64,000 bases of DNA from Leclercia sp. LSNIH1 (GTDB taxonomy: Bacteria > Pseudomonadota > Gammaproteobacteria > Enterobacterales > Enterobacteriaceae): positions 3,224,001-3,288,000 of the forward strand of contig NZ_CP026167.1 of NCBI RefSeq assembly GCF_002902985.1, written 5' to 3'. Both the position numbers and the translations under genes were made by a program. Positions 44,637 to 54,279 of this stretch are shown here, one piece after another (within the stretch, counting starts at the first letter, position 1; each line of letters starts with the position of its first letter). A model generated the notes under the pieces. It saw nothing but the letters and a program-made list of their open reading frames with translations, was not told where the DNA came from and did not search any database.

Positions 44637-45542
44637 TCACCGTACACTCCGACACACCTCAAGCACTTTTTCTCTTAGCCATCGATGACCGGGATCTTTT
44701 TCCATTCTCGGATGCCACATCTGCGACACCGTGATGGCACGGGTCTTGAACGGCAGTTCGAATACATGCAGTTGCTCTGTCATCTGCGGGTTTTGCAAAT
44801 ACAACGCCGGAACCATGGCGATAAGATCCGATGCCAGCGCCACGGACAACGCCGTCGGAAAGCCAGGCACCACGCTTGCCACCTTACGCGACAAACCTGA
44901 CTCCGCCAGTGCATCATCTACAAACCCATGTAATGATCCATTGGGTGCGGCCACCACATGGCCCCAGGCGACATAATCCCTCATGCTGATTTCCGGTAAC
45001 GATGCCAGCGGATGCGTCTTCCGCACGGCGCCGACAAACCGGTCCTGAAAAAGTCGCTGCAGGCGAATTTCCGGCCCCATATTGCCCTGGACGCCAATCT
45101 CCAGATCGACCAGACCCTCGCGCAGATAGCGCGACGTTTTTTCAGGCTTGGGCGCAAAACGGAGACAGACATCCGGGGCGGCCTCCGCCACCGCGGCAAT
45201 CAGCGCCGGGCCAAACGCGACGACAAATCCATCGTTGGCCCGGATAGTGAACAGGCGCGCCAGACTTTCCAGCCTGAGCGTCTCCATTGACGGCTGCAAC
45301 ACTGCCCTCGCCTCCTGCACCGCATTTCTGGCGCGATCCCGGGAGGCTTCTGCCCAGGGGGTCAGCACCATATTTCGTCCAGCCCGCACCAGAATCGGAT
45401 CGCCTGTCACCTCGCGCAGCCTGTTGAGCGTGCGGCTCATGGCAGATGCACTCAGGTTTAAGCGCCGTGCAGCACCGGCCACGCTCGCTTCTGCCAGCAG
45501 AATGTCGAGGGCGACCAACAGGTTAAAATCGGGATCGGACAT
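44637..45542 (-). CDS. LysR-family regulator
   Basis: The protein has 301 residues with an N-terminal helix-turn-helix (ILLAEASVAGAARRLNLSASAMSRTLNRLRE) and a substrate-binding-like domain. ATG 45542 follows GAGG; the frame extends to 45572 without a site. It is divergent from the MFS gene, 113 bases apart, and probably controls it, the usual LysR layout. Ligand unknown. Confidence 0.87.
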   Translation of the reverse strand: MSDPDFNLLVALDILLAEASVAGAARRLNLSASAMSRTLNRLREVTGDPILVRAGRNMVLTPWAEASRDRARNAVQEARAVLQPSMETLRLESLARLFTIRANDGFVVAFGPALIAAVAEAAPDVCLRFAPKPEKTSRYLREGLVDLEIGVQGNMGPEIRLQRLFQDRFVGAVRKTHPLASLPEISMRDYVAWGHVVAAPNGSLHGFVDDALAESGLSRKVASVVPGFPTALSVALASDLIAMVPALYLQNPQMTEQLHVFELPFKTRAITVSQMWHPRMEKDPGHRWLREKVLEVCRSVR

Positions 45543-45655
45543 AATAAACCTCAGATAAGGCGTTCGGTGCAATGATTAAGTGTAAACCATGCGTCTTCCG
45601 CCTTATATACCTCGTGCTTATAGTTTCGTCATTAAAACCCCCTTAAGGAGTTCAG

Positions 45656-47068
45656 ATGATGACGCTATTTTCAAACCAACCCGGTGATGAGGGGCTGCCT
45701 GGCCCGGCGCGCGCCCGGGTGATGATCGCCGTAATGGTGACCACCCTGATGGGGGTGTTTGATGGCACCATGATCAACATTGCCCTGCCCTCTATGGCGC
45801 AAGCGATGCAGGTGCCTGCAAGCTACGCGGTCTGGTTCGCCAACGGTTATCTGCTCTCTGCGGCAATGACGTTGATGATTTTCGCCTCCCTCGCGACGAT
45901 CTATGGCACTCGCCCCATTTTTCTGTCAGGGCTCGCCACCTTTACGCTGACCTCACTGGGCTGCGCACTGGCAACTACCCCAGAAATGCTTGTGGCAATG
46001 CGTATTATGCAGGGGATCGGCGGCGCGGCGACGTTAAGTATTGCTCCGGCGATCCTGCGCGGCGTTTTCCCGGGACGACTGCTTGGCCGCGTGCTGGGTC
46101 TGCATGCCCTGCTTATAGCATCCAGCACCGCCATTGGCCCGGTGCTGGGCGGCACGATACTGGATACCCTGAGCTGGCAATGGTTGTTTGCCATTAACAT
46201 ACTTCCGGGAACCTTAGCCCTGTTGCTGGCTTTCAGGGCGCTACCCGGAAAAACAACGTCCGGCAAAACTGCGTTTGACCTTCCTGGCGCGCTGCTGTCA
46301 GCGACCCTTTTGGGGGCAATGATTATGGCGGCGAACAGCCTTCACCAGGTGGCGGTCTGCTGGGGACTCCTCGCCCTGTTCAGTACGATGCTGTTTATCG
46401 GGCATATCCGCCGCGCCAGGGCGCCCATACTGCCGCCCGTTATATTCAAGAACGGACGTTTCACCCTCGCGGCATTAACGTCACTGGCCTCTTTTGTCAG
46501 CCAGGGGATCACCTTTGTTGCGTTGCCTTTTCTGTTTCAGAGCGTATATGGCTACAGCCCCGTTGTATCCGCGCTGCTGTTCGTGCCCTGGCCGATAGGT
46601 ATTGTGCTGATCGCGCCCCACGCCGGCCGCTGGGTAGACACGGTTTCTGCGCCGCTGATCTCGACTCTTGGGCTGGCCATCTTTGTTGTGGGGTTGATTC
46701 TGCTGGCGATGCTGCCCGCCTCGCCTTCCGTATGGGATATCGGCCTGCGTAGCCTGGTTTGCGGCATCGGATTTGGATGTTTTCAAAGTCCTAACAACCG
46801 GGAAATGTTGTCGAATGTTGCTCGCGAACAGGCAAGCTATGCATCCGGGGTATTATCCATTGCCCGAACTTTCGGGCAGTGCCTGGGCGCCGCTGTTGTA
46901 GGTATCCTGCTGACCCTCATCTCGCCGGTAACCGGCCAGACGTTAAATGAACGGGCTGTCCATTTCGCTCTGTGGGTCGCAGTTGCTGCTTCTGTCGCTT
47001 CAGTGTTGTTTAGCCTCAGCCGACTGCGCAGAACGCATGCGTTTTCGTTGGGAGGAAGCAATCGTTAA
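45656..47068 (+). CDS. MFS multidrug efflux transporter (DHA2-like)
   Basis: At 470 residues with about 14 predicted helices, this is a DHA2-type drug:proton antiporter: MGVFDGTMINIALPSMAQAM (motif D1), and antiporter motif C in LHALLIASSTAIGPVLGG. Relatives export dyes, quaternary ammonium compounds and antibiotics. AAGGAG precedes the start. It is paired with the divergent LysR gene; a hydrolase follows 92 bases later. Confidence 0.88.
   Translation: MMTLFSNQPGDEGLPGPARARVMIAVMVTTLMGVFDGTMINIALPSMAQAMQVPASYAVWFANGYLLSAAMTLMIFASLATIYGTRPIFLSGLATFTLTSLGCALATTPEMLVAMRIMQGIGGAATLSIAPAILRGVFPGRLLGRVLGLHALLIASSTAIGPVLGGTILDTLSWQWLFAINILPGTLALLLAFRALPGKTTSGKTAFDLPGALLSATLLGAMIMAANSLHQVAVCWGLLALFSTMLFIGHIRRARAPILPPVIFKNGRFTLAALTSLASFVSQGITFVALPFLFQSVYGYSPVVSALLFVPWPIGIVLIAPHAGRWVDTVSAPLISTLGLAIFVVGLILLAMLPASPSVWDIGLRSLVCGIGFGCFQSPNNREMLSNVAREQASYASGVLSIARTFGQCLGAAVVGILLTLISPVTGQTLNERAVHFALWVAVAASVASVLFSLSRLRRTHAFSLGGSNR
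45783..45790 (-). other. KOPS octamer GGGCAGGG, minus strand
   Basis: First leftward-pointing KOPS found to the right of dif; others at 56830 and 62432. Confidence 0.5.
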
Positions 47069-47160
47069 TCTTCTCAACTAGACTTCTTAGCGGCTGTACG
47101 TCTTTAACTGCGGACGCAGCCCACTTCACTCAGGTTCTTTTATTCCCCGAGAGGTCTATC

Positions 47161-47997
47161 ATGTCATTTGTTACCACCAACGATGATGTCAGTATCTTCT
47201 ATAAAGATTGGGGTCCTAAAGATGCACAGCCCATTTTCTTCCACCACGGCTGGCCATTAAGCGCTGACGACTGGGATAACCAGCTGTTGTTCTTTTTAGC
47301 TGAAGGTTTCCGCGTTATTGCCTCCGACCGTCGTGGTCATGGCCGCTCAAGTCAGGTCAGCGATGGACACGATATGGATCACTACGCCGCCGATGTGTCT
47401 GCCGTTGTGGAACATCTGGATCTGCGTAACGTTGTCCATGTTGGTCACTCCACCGGCGGCGGACAGGTTGCGCGCTATGTGGCGAAATACGGTCAACCGC
47501 AGGGGCGCGTGGCGAAAGCGGTATTAATCAGCGCCGTACCGCCATTAATGGTGAAAACGCCGGAAAATCCAGGCGGTACACCATTGGAGGTTTTTGATGG
47601 ATTCCGTAAAGCGCTGGCCGCAAACCGGGCGCAATTTTATCTCGACGTGGCGACGGGCCCCTTCTACGGCTTCAACCGAACGGGGGCTGAAATATCTCAG
47701 GGAACTATTCAGAACTGGTGGCGGCAAGGGATGATTGGCAGTGCGAAAGCGCACTATGAAGGCATTAAAGCCTTTTCCGAGACGGACCAGACCGACGATC
47801 TGAAAGCGATTACCGTGCCGGTGCTTATTTTGCAGGGTGATGACGATCAGGTGGTGCCTTATAAGAATGCCAGCCTGCTTCAGGATGAACTTATCAGCAA
47901 TAGCACGCTGATAGTTTATCCAGGCTATCCTCACGGGATGCACACCACGCACCCTGATACGATCAACAAAGACTTACTCGATTTTATCCGCAGCTAA
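47161..47997 (+). CDS. Alpha/beta hydrolase, non-heme chloroperoxidase type
   Basis: The protein is 278 residues with HHGWPLSADDWDNQL, nucleophile Ser in VGHSTGGGQVARY, acid Asp in GDDDQVVP and His in YPGYPHGMHTTH. This is the cofactor-free haloperoxidase/esterase group, whose members can make peracids from acetate and peroxide. No signal peptide. A terminator follows. Confidence 0.9.
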   Translation: MSFVTTNDDVSIFYKDWGPKDAQPIFFHHGWPLSADDWDNQLLFFLAEGFRVIASDRRGHGRSSQVSDGHDMDHYAADVSAVVEHLDLRNVVHVGHSTGGGQVARYVAKYGQPQGRVAKAVLISAVPPLMVKTPENPGGTPLEVFDGFRKALAANRAQFYLDVATGPFYGFNRTGAEISQGTIQNWWRQGMIGSAKAHYEGIKAFSETDQTDDLKAITVPVLILQGDDDQVVPYKNASLLQDELISNSTLIVYPGYPHGMHTTHPDTINKDLLDFIRS

Positions 47998-48007
47998 GTC
48001 AATGATT

Positions 48008-48032
48008 CGGGTGGCCTTCGCCACCCGTTTTA
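48008..48032 (+). terminator. Terminator between chloroperoxidase and aminotransferase genes
   Basis: CGGGTGGC (48008-48015) pairs with GCCACCCG (48020-48027) over a CTTC loop, followed by a short T-run. Confidence 0.75.
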
Positions 48033-48044
48033 CTTCCGCGCCCC

Positions 48045-49226
48045 TTATAAGGAGGCTTTCAACCGTGCGACCGCCTCTTGCAGATTTTCATCCGTGACGC
48101 TGACGTAGGACATGCGCAGCGTGTTGTGATCCGGCTCGTTACAGTAGAAGAACTCCCCTGGCACGTAGACCACGCCGTTGTTGAGGGTCTTTTTCAGCCA
48201 CTCGGTAGTATTCATCTCATATTTGAATTTCGCCCACAGGAACATGCCGCCCATCGGTTTGTGGAACGTCAGGTGATCGCCCATTTCGCGCTCCACCGCC
48301 TGGCAGAGGATCTCGCATTTGTGTTTATAGGCGTCACGGATCAGCGCGATTTGTCCCGCCAGGCGCCCCGTGGTGAGATAGTGATAAGTGAGCGACTGCG
48401 ACAATGTGCTGGTGTGTAAATCGGTGGCTTGCTTGAGGATCACCACCTGACGCTTCACCCAGTCCGGCAGCACTAACCAGCCTACCCTTGCCCCTGGCGC
48501 GAGGATTTTTGAAAAGGTCGAGGTGTAAATCACGTTATCGCTGCACCCCATCTCTGCCGCCCAGGCTTTTAATGGCGTGAAGGTGTTGTCGGTAAAATTG
48601 ATTTCGCCGTAGGGATCGTCTTCGATAATCACAAAATCGTAGCGCTGCGCTAATTCCACCAACTGCCTGCGGCGCTGCTCTGTCAACGTAACCCCGCCTG
48701 GGTTGCCAAACGTCGGTACGATGTAGACCGCTTTGATCGGCGTAGTCTTAACCAGCGCTTCGAGCTCATCAACGATCATCCCTTCGCCGTCGGTACCCAC
48801 CGACAACAGGTTAGCCTCTGCGAGCTGCAGAACCTGCAGGGCCGCGAGATAGGTTGGACGTTCAACGACAACAATGTCGCCCGGATTGATCAGCGCGCGC
48901 GCCAGAATATCCAGTGACTGCTGGGAACCGGATGTGACGACCACCTCGTCGATACCGCAGCGGATCCCCCTGCCGCACAGCAGCTGGCAGATTTCGCCGC
49001 GCAGCTCCGGGCTACCTTCGCTCAGACCGTACTGAAAAGCATCCTTCCAGGTGCTGGAGAGCACCTTTTCCATTGCCATTTCCAGCCCTTCGCGATCGAA
49101 AAGATCCGGATTGGGAATGCCCCCGCCGAGTGAAATCACCCCTTCCATCTTGCTGTGTTTTAATAGTTCTCTGATCGCCGATGACTGGAGGTTTTGTACT
49201 TTGTGGGCAATTTTGTTCTGCGACAT
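48045..49226 (-). CDS. PLP-dependent aminotransferase (2-aminoadipate/LysN type)
   Basis: This 393-residue fold-type I enzyme has SLGGGIPNPDLF, TSGSQQSLDILARAL, the PLP Asp/Tyr region IIEDDPYGEI and Schiff-base Lys in STFSKILAPGARVGW. It has no N-terminal GntR domain, so it is the free enzyme and not a MocR regulator. Relatives transaminate 2-aminoadipate, branched-chain or aromatic amino acids; the substrate is not decided by sequence. Confidence 0.88.
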   Translation of the reverse strand: MSQNKIAHKVQNLQSSAIRELLKHSKMEGVISLGGGIPNPDLFDREGLEMAMEKVLSSTWKDAFQYGLSEGSPELRGEICQLLCGRGIRCGIDEVVVTSGSQQSLDILARALINPGDIVVVERPTYLAALQVLQLAEANLLSVGTDGEGMIVDELEALVKTTPIKAVYIVPTFGNPGGVTLTEQRRRQLVELAQRYDFVIIEDDPYGEINFTDNTFTPLKAWAAEMGCSDNVIYTSTFSKILAPGARVGWLVLPDWVKRQVVILKQATDLHTSTLSQSLTYHYLTTGRLAGQIALIRDAYKHKCEILCQAVEREMGDHLTFHKPMGGMFLWAKFKYEMNTTEWLKKTLNNGVVYVPGEFFYCNEPDHNTLRMSYVSVTDENLQEAVARLKASL

Positions 49227-49359
49227 CTCTCGTTATCCTGGTTTGTTGTCTCCCAATCTAAGTATCACATGTCGGCGGCTTTGATAATCACTTTCTGTGG
49301 TAGAAAAGCGAGGAATAACAATTGCAGAAGCCGGAGCACGACGGCTCCGGCAGTAAGGT

Positions 49360-51354
49360 TCAGAACTCGATACGGGCGCCGAAGTTATAGCGGCGGCCTT
49401 CCAGCATCGAAGACTGGTTGTACGAGGTGCGGTAAATCGGGTTTGCGTCAAACAGGTTATAGATGCCGGTCATTAACGTAACGTTCTTGTTCAGATGGTA
49501 ACGTGCCCCTAAATCAACCAGCGCGTAGGCTTCTGTTTCGCTGGATTTACCGATGTCCGGTGAGGTGCTGCGCCAGCTCGCTTTGGTCCATAACTCCAGG
49601 TCGTTTAGCGCCTGCCATGTCAGAGAGACGTTAGCCATGCTTTCCGGAAAGTCGCTCAGGGCGTAACCCTTATACTCGCCGCTCTGTTGTTCGCTGTGAG
49701 TCCAGGTATAGTTGGCATTGGCTCTCAACGATGAGGTGACCTGCCAGTCGCCGTTCAGCTCCACACCGTAGATTTCGGCATCGCTGACGTTGAAATACTG
49801 GAAGACAGAGTCAGCGACGTAACCATTATACCTGCACTGCTGCGAGGCCGACGTGGTGCAAATGACCCGGTCGCTGATTTTGTCCTTGAATTTGGTGTAG
49901 AAGACGGTCGCGTCCAGCGCCAGCGCATCCTGCTGCCAGTAGACGCCAAGCTCGGTGTTGACGCTCTCTTCCGGTTTGAGATCGTCATTACCGATGCCTA
50001 TTTCCGAATAAGGATAAGCCCCATACACGCTGGTAAAGCCGGCATTATTCTGGCGCAGATCCGGTTTTTTATAGCCCGCAGACACACCGCCCTTCAGCGC
50101 CCAGTTTTCATCAAGGGTCCAGTTGCCGTAGAGCTTAGGCGTGACGTGATAACCAAAGTAGCTGTCGTGATCCAGACGCGCCGAGGTCGTTAAGGTGAAA
50201 TCCGGGACGATCATCCACGCATCTTCGGCGAATACCGCCCAGCCGTTGCGCGATATTTCGCTCACCGGCGTTACGCCCGGCGCCTCTTTATCTTTAATGC
50301 CGAACTCATCATCCAGCTCATTGCGGGTAAAGTTGATGCCCAGCGTCAGCTTGTGGTCGCCGAGGGTAAAGGTGTTGGCGCTGTTCGCCTCGTAGTTTTT
50401 CTGGGTAATAAACTGTGATGCCATTCCCGGCACGCGGTACTCGGTTTTCGCTTTCTCGTAGCTGACGAAGTTCTTCACCTCCAGTATGTCGCCATACCAG
50501 GCGTGCTGCGACAGCGAAGCCGCGTCGCGGTCGAAGCCCCAGTACCACTGTTTATCGTTATGCGTTTTCTCCTGATTCCCTTTCGTAGCGTTCAGATCCC
50601 AGAGCTGGGTCTCCGTTGGCGACAGGGCGATCGTCGCGTCCAGGTTGCCGGACTGATGCTTCACAAAACGCTCGTCGTTGACGCTGTCATCGTCGCGACG
50701 GTCGAGATAATCCGCGGCCACGCTCACCCCCAGTTTACCGGGGATCACCGGGCCCATCACAAAGGCATTGGTCTGGTTGGTGTTACCGTACTCGCTCTTC
50801 TCCTGCAGGAAGTAGTTATCCTCCAGGACGCCGGTCCACTTCTCCAGGTTGTACGCTTTTTTAGTGATGACGTTGACCACGCCGCCGATGGCGTCAGAAC
50901 CATACAGGGATGACATCGGCCCGCGGATCACTTCGATGCGCTCGATGGCGGCCAGCGGTGGCATAAAGGCGGCCTCGGTACCGATATGGTGCCCGTACGG
51001 GCGGGATTCGCGGGTGGCCTGTTTGATGCCGTTCACCATGTAGGAGGTATAGGTGGAGTCCATCCCGCGCATCTGGACATCGCCAGTCGCCAGGCTGCCG
51101 TGGCCGTTACCCACCAGGAGACCCGGCATCTCGCGCAGGGCTTCGGTGACGTTCTGGTTAGAGCGGGTGTTCAGCTCCTTTTCATTCACCACCGAGATGG
51201 TTGCTGGTGCCTCGCGACGCTCCTGGCTGAAGCCGGTCGCGGTCACGACCAGCTCATCTTCGTTGACGGCGGTGGATTCCGCGGCGAAAACGGCCGCAGG
51301 AAGATTTGCCAGGGCGAGCGAAACCGCCACGGCCATGCGTGTCTGCTTTATCAC
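49360..51354 (-). CDS. TonB-dependent outer-membrane receptor, CirA-like
   Basis: The protein has 664 residues with a signal peptide (to about VFA-AES), TonB box DELVVTATGF, plug domain (IERIEVIRGPMSSLYGSDAIGGVVNVITKKA) and a 22-strand barrel ending in ...FGARIEF with terminal Phe. The plug is closest to CirA/FepA-type catecholate siderophore receptors. It follows a YncE-like gene by 10 bases under a Fur-box promoter, so it is made under iron limitation. Confidence 0.9.
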   Translation of the reverse strand: MIKQTRMAVAVSLALANLPAAVFAAESTAVNEDELVVTATGFSQERREAPATISVVNEKELNTRSNQNVTEALREMPGLLVGNGHGSLATGDVQMRGMDSTYTSYMVNGIKQATRESRPYGHHIGTEAAFMPPLAAIERIEVIRGPMSSLYGSDAIGGVVNVITKKAYNLEKWTGVLEDNYFLQEKSEYGNTNQTNAFVMGPVIPGKLGVSVAADYLDRRDDDSVNDERFVKHQSGNLDATIALSPTETQLWDLNATKGNQEKTHNDKQWYWGFDRDAASLSQHAWYGDILEVKNFVSYEKAKTEYRVPGMASQFITQKNYEANSANTFTLGDHKLTLGINFTRNELDDEFGIKDKEAPGVTPVSEISRNGWAVFAEDAWMIVPDFTLTTSARLDHDSYFGYHVTPKLYGNWTLDENWALKGGVSAGYKKPDLRQNNAGFTSVYGAYPYSEIGIGNDDLKPEESVNTELGVYWQQDALALDATVFYTKFKDKISDRVICTTSASQQCRYNGYVADSVFQYFNVSDAEIYGVELNGDWQVTSSLRANANYTWTHSEQQSGEYKGYALSDFPESMANVSLTWQALNDLELWTKASWRSTSPDIGKSSETEAYALVDLGARYHLNKNVTLMTGIYNLFDANPIYRTSYNQSSMLEGRRYNFGARIEF

Positions 51355-51364
51355 AACAGGATCC

Positions 51365-52426
51365 TTAGAGCTGGGTTAAATCAATCTTGAGCACGTAGTC
51401 AGCTTTGTGAGCTTTCTCATCCTGCTTGACGCTGGCATAGAGCGTGCTGGCATCGGCAGACAGCACCAGGCTGTTTGGCATCGCCGTGGTTTTAATGGTG
51501 TGTTTCAGATCATAAGTGGTCGCATCGATCACGCTAATCTGGCGATCGTTACGATGGGTGACATAGACCTCTTCCCGCGCCGGGTTATACAGCACGCCAA
51601 CGGAATTAGGGGTCGGTACACGATGAAGCAGCTTGCCGGTGTCCAACTGCACAACCAGCAGATCTTTGGTGTTGGTGTCGGCGATATACCCCATCCCTTT
51701 GCCACTGTTTAGCGCGATATTCAGGAAATAGTGCTCCGGATCGGCAGGATCGACCTTCACGCGGCTGAGCAGCCTGGATGTTTTTGCATCCAGCGCGATC
51801 AGTTCCCCGACGCCAGACACGACATACACCTTGTCGCCCGCTTCATCTACTGCAAACCCGACCGGCTCAAGTTTTTCAAGGGTTTGGGCCAGGGCCTGCT
51901 TCTGGGTATCCACAACCCAGAGTAATCCTTTATCCTTACGCCCTATCCCGGAGACATAAAGACGCTGATGCTTCTTATCCAGCACCACTTCACGCAGGTG
52001 CACGCGATTTTCTGGATCTGACGTGTCGCTCAGCTGAATTGTTTTAATGGCTTTATCAGTACGGGTATCGAGCAGCGTGACCGACCCTTCCAGCGAATTA
52101 CCCAGATAAAGGCGATGATTTTCTTCGTCCAGCGCGACGGCGAATGTGCGACGTTCCGTGGGGATCTTCGCTTCAATTTGCAGCGTCTGCGCCGCCAGCT
52201 TAAAGACCAGTCCGTCCGATTTGTCTTTATCAAAGGAAGGCGCTGACGCGGCATAAAGGGCCTGCTGGCCCTTATCGTAGGCCAGCTCGTACACGCCGTG
52301 CCCAAGTGGCTGGGTGACGAAATCTTTCTCGGTAAAGGTTTTAGCGAGTACAACGCCAGAGTGCGTTGCCAGGGAAATGGCGACGGCACACAGAGTTTGC
52401 TGTATTAGGGCAGAGGGAATATGCAT
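51365..52426 (-). CDS. YncE-like periplasmic beta-propeller
   Basis: This 353-residue protein has a signal peptide (cleavage near VVLA-KTF) and repeated YVTHR..ISVIDATTY and LYVSGIG-type blades, as in E. coli YncE, a seven-bladed propeller that is iron-regulated and sits beside a TonB receptor. It is first gene of a two-gene operon with the CirA-like receptor. It may bind a ligand or assist the receptor; its role in the family is unsettled. Confidence 0.83.
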   Translation of the reverse strand: MHIPSALIQQTLCAVAISLATHSGVVLAKTFTEKDFVTQPLGHGVYELAYDKGQQALYAASAPSFDKDKSDGLVFKLAAQTLQIEAKIPTERRTFAVALDEENHRLYLGNSLEGSVTLLDTRTDKAIKTIQLSDTSDPENRVHLREVVLDKKHQRLYVSGIGRKDKGLLWVVDTQKQALAQTLEKLEPVGFAVDEAGDKVYVVSGVGELIALDAKTSRLLSRVKVDPADPEHYFLNIALNSGKGMGYIADTNTKDLLVVQLDTGKLLHRVPTPNSVGVLYNPAREEVYVTHRNDRQISVIDATTYDLKHTIKTTAMPNSLVLSADASTLYASVKQDEKAHKADYVLKIDLTQL

Positions 52427-52461
52427 GTCATTTTTCTTTACAGTTGCTTACGTAAAGACAA

Positions 52462-52490
52462 ATGATAATGAAAATAAATATCATTAACAA
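52462..52490 (-). promoter_or_regulatory. Fur-controlled promoter of the yncE-like/receptor operon
   Basis: On the minus strand -35 TTGTTA (52485-52490) and -10 TATCAT (52462-52467) have a 17-base spacer. The interval reads AATGATATTTATTTTCATTATC-like, a run of Fur hexamers (GATAAT/ATTATC type), so Fur would cover the whole promoter. Confidence 0.72.
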
Positions 52491-52531
52491 TTGCAAATGG
52501 GGTTTGCTACCCTACCAATTTTTGTACCGAT

Positions 52532-53839
52532 TTAATCAAAGCGGCTTATTCTCGCCGCCTGGCTTACCAGACCGCGGAAAATCGCCTCGCTTATCTGTTC
52601 CGGAAAATCCGCTGGCAATTCCGCCCTGACGGTGGCGATCGCCTCATCCGTGCGGTCGGCCATCTCTTTCATCAGCCTCCGGGCGATCTCCTGCGAAAAG
52701 CCTGCGTGCGCAGCGGTACTGATAAAGTGACGCGGCTGGATCATCGCGAAATGGTACTGGCGGTTTTTGCCCTGTAATGCCATGGCCATCTTCGCTTTTT
52801 TGGCCGGGATACTCCCTGCCTCAAACAGCGGAAAGGCCGAAATCACATCGTATAACGGGGCCATGCGAAACGAAGAGTCCGCTTCGATAAACAGGCTGAA
52901 ATTCTTACCGTGACCATCAATCGCGGCCAGCATCCAGAACAGGATCTGCGCTTTGAAGAACATCTCCCGATCCTGCGCTGCCAGGCGGGAACCGAGCAGC
53001 AGTTTCATGGCATCGGCGATGCCCGGCCCGCCGTGGGACTCATACTTCAGTGCCGGAGCGATGCCCAGCGCCTGACAAAAATCTTCCTGCGGCAGGCGCA
53101 TCAGCCACCCGCTGCGGGCCCAACGGCGATCGAAGCGTTCAATAATCAGCACTTTTTTGCGACTAAAGGTGGCCATTTCGGCATGCGCTACCGGAAATCC
53201 AAAGGCTTTTGCGATCCGTAAGCAGAGCCACTCGTTTTCACAGCTCTCGCTGAGATCGATATTGTTCTGCTCTATTCTGCCGATCGGCAATTTGAATATA
53301 TGGCTGGTTGGTGTACTACCCTGAGGCCGCTGCCAGCGATCCTGATACCATAGCAACGCCGTTTTCTCCTGCGCCCCGGCCAGCGAAATGCGAAAATCAG
53401 CCCCCTCTTCGCTCATCCCTAACGGGGCCATCTGGTAACCCTCCAGCAAGGAAGCAATCTGCTCGTCATCCAGCGGTTCGGCGACGATATCCATCACCGA
53501 TGGGATCTCCAGCCCCGGTGGATAGAGCTGAATGGCACCCACGCAGTCTCGTCCGACACTGGCGAGCAGATCAAAGGGATGTGCCGTCTCAACCTGAAAA
53601 CGGGCCTGCATGCGGGCGATTATCGCCTCTGAGTCTGGCAACAGGTTGCTGAAAAAATTGAAGACCTGCTTTCCGCGGATCCTCCCGTGCTGGAGCGGCA
53701 AAGAGAGCGAAATGGCACGTGCGCCAGGCTCTGCCAGCCACTCGGGCGCATACTGAAATGACATCGCGCCGCTGCCATCACGATGCAGCGTACCCACCAC
53801 TTCGCCATTCATGGCAACAGTCAGACGTTGAGCGCGCAT
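52532..53839 (-). CDS. hipA: HipA-family serine/threonine kinase toxin
   Basis: At 435 residues, it is close in length and motifs to E. coli HipA. It has the regulatory Ser loop in FRISLAGAQEKTALL, catalytic Asp in AAIDGHGKNFSLF and metal-binding Asp in PLYDVISAF. HipA phosphorylates glutamyl-tRNA synthetase and causes dormancy and persistence. The gene starts 3 bases after hipB ends. All kinase residues I can see are intact, so it is probably an active toxin. Confidence 0.9.
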   Translation of the reverse strand: MRAQRLTVAMNGEVVGTLHRDGSGAMSFQYAPEWLAEPGARAISLSLPLQHGRIRGKQVFNFFSNLLPDSEAIIARMQARFQVETAHPFDLLASVGRDCVGAIQLYPPGLEIPSVMDIVAEPLDDEQIASLLEGYQMAPLGMSEEGADFRISLAGAQEKTALLWYQDRWQRPQGSTPTSHIFKLPIGRIEQNNIDLSESCENEWLCLRIAKAFGFPVAHAEMATFSRKKVLIIERFDRRWARSGWLMRLPQEDFCQALGIAPALKYESHGGPGIADAMKLLLGSRLAAQDREMFFKAQILFWMLAAIDGHGKNFSLFIEADSSFRMAPLYDVISAFPLFEAGSIPAKKAKMAMALQGKNRQYHFAMIQPRHFISTAAHAGFSQEIARRLMKEMADRTDEAIATVRAELPADFPEQISEAIFRGLVSQAARISRFD

Positions 53840-53842
53840 CGT

Positions 53843-54094
53843 TTACCACTCCTTTGTCCAGTTGGCATGATCGGGCAGCGTCGAGCCTCTTTTCACCACA
53901 TGAAGTTCCAGATCCAGCGCTGAGAGAATTTTGAACAGGGTTTCCAGCTTGGTGGATTCAGGTTTGTTCTCGAAATCCGATACCGTGGTTTGTTTAATGC
54001 CAACCTGTTCAGCGGTCTCCGATTGCGTTAACTTATTGACCTTACGCTGATCTTTGACAGCCTGCGCCAGTGCGCCTGCCGAGGTCACTTTCAT
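53843..54094 (-). CDS. hipB: HipB antitoxin and repressor
   Basis: This 83-residue Xre-type helix-turn-helix protein (LTQSETAEQVGIKQTTVSDFENKP) ends in Trp (TKEW), as E. coli HipB does with its C-terminal tail. It neutralises HipA and represses the operon. GGGGG before the ATG doubles as part of operator O1. Confidence 0.9.
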   Translation of the reverse strand: MKVTSAGALAQAVKDQRKVNKLTQSETAEQVGIKQTTVSDFENKPESTKLETLFKILSALDLELHVVKRGSTLPDHANWTKEW

Positions 54095-54098
54095 GCTT

Positions 54099-54195
54099 AC
54101 CCCCTATAGCGGATATTCAAGGAAAATCCCCTACAGGGGATAAAACAAGAATAACCCCTCTGGCGGTTAAATTCAATTTACTCCCTTTAGGGGAT
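54099..54195 (-). promoter_or_regulatory. hipBA promoter with four HipB operators at 27-bp period
   Basis: Four 16-bp dyads of the form ATCCCCT-N2-AGGGGAT start at 54099, 54126, 54153 and 54180, exactly 27 bp apart. The second is perfect (ATCCCCTACAGGGGAT); the others carry one to four changes. On the minus strand -35 TTGAAT (54171-54176) and -10 TATTCT (54148-54153) with a 17-base spacer overlap the third operator. E. coli hipBA also uses several TATCC-N8-GGATA sites. Confidence 0.8.
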
Positions 54196-54279
54196 AAAAA
54201 AGGGACGGCTACCTCTTTTTTCTGATAAGCGATGATTCAGGGCACAATGTTTAGGTTTGTTTAAAAGTAAAGGCACATT

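Noticed and set aside
41862..47997. Integrated XerCD-dependent mobile element bounded by two dif sites
   Set aside because: Only one dif-like sequence was found and no integrase or phage genes; the accessory genes here may have arrived separately.
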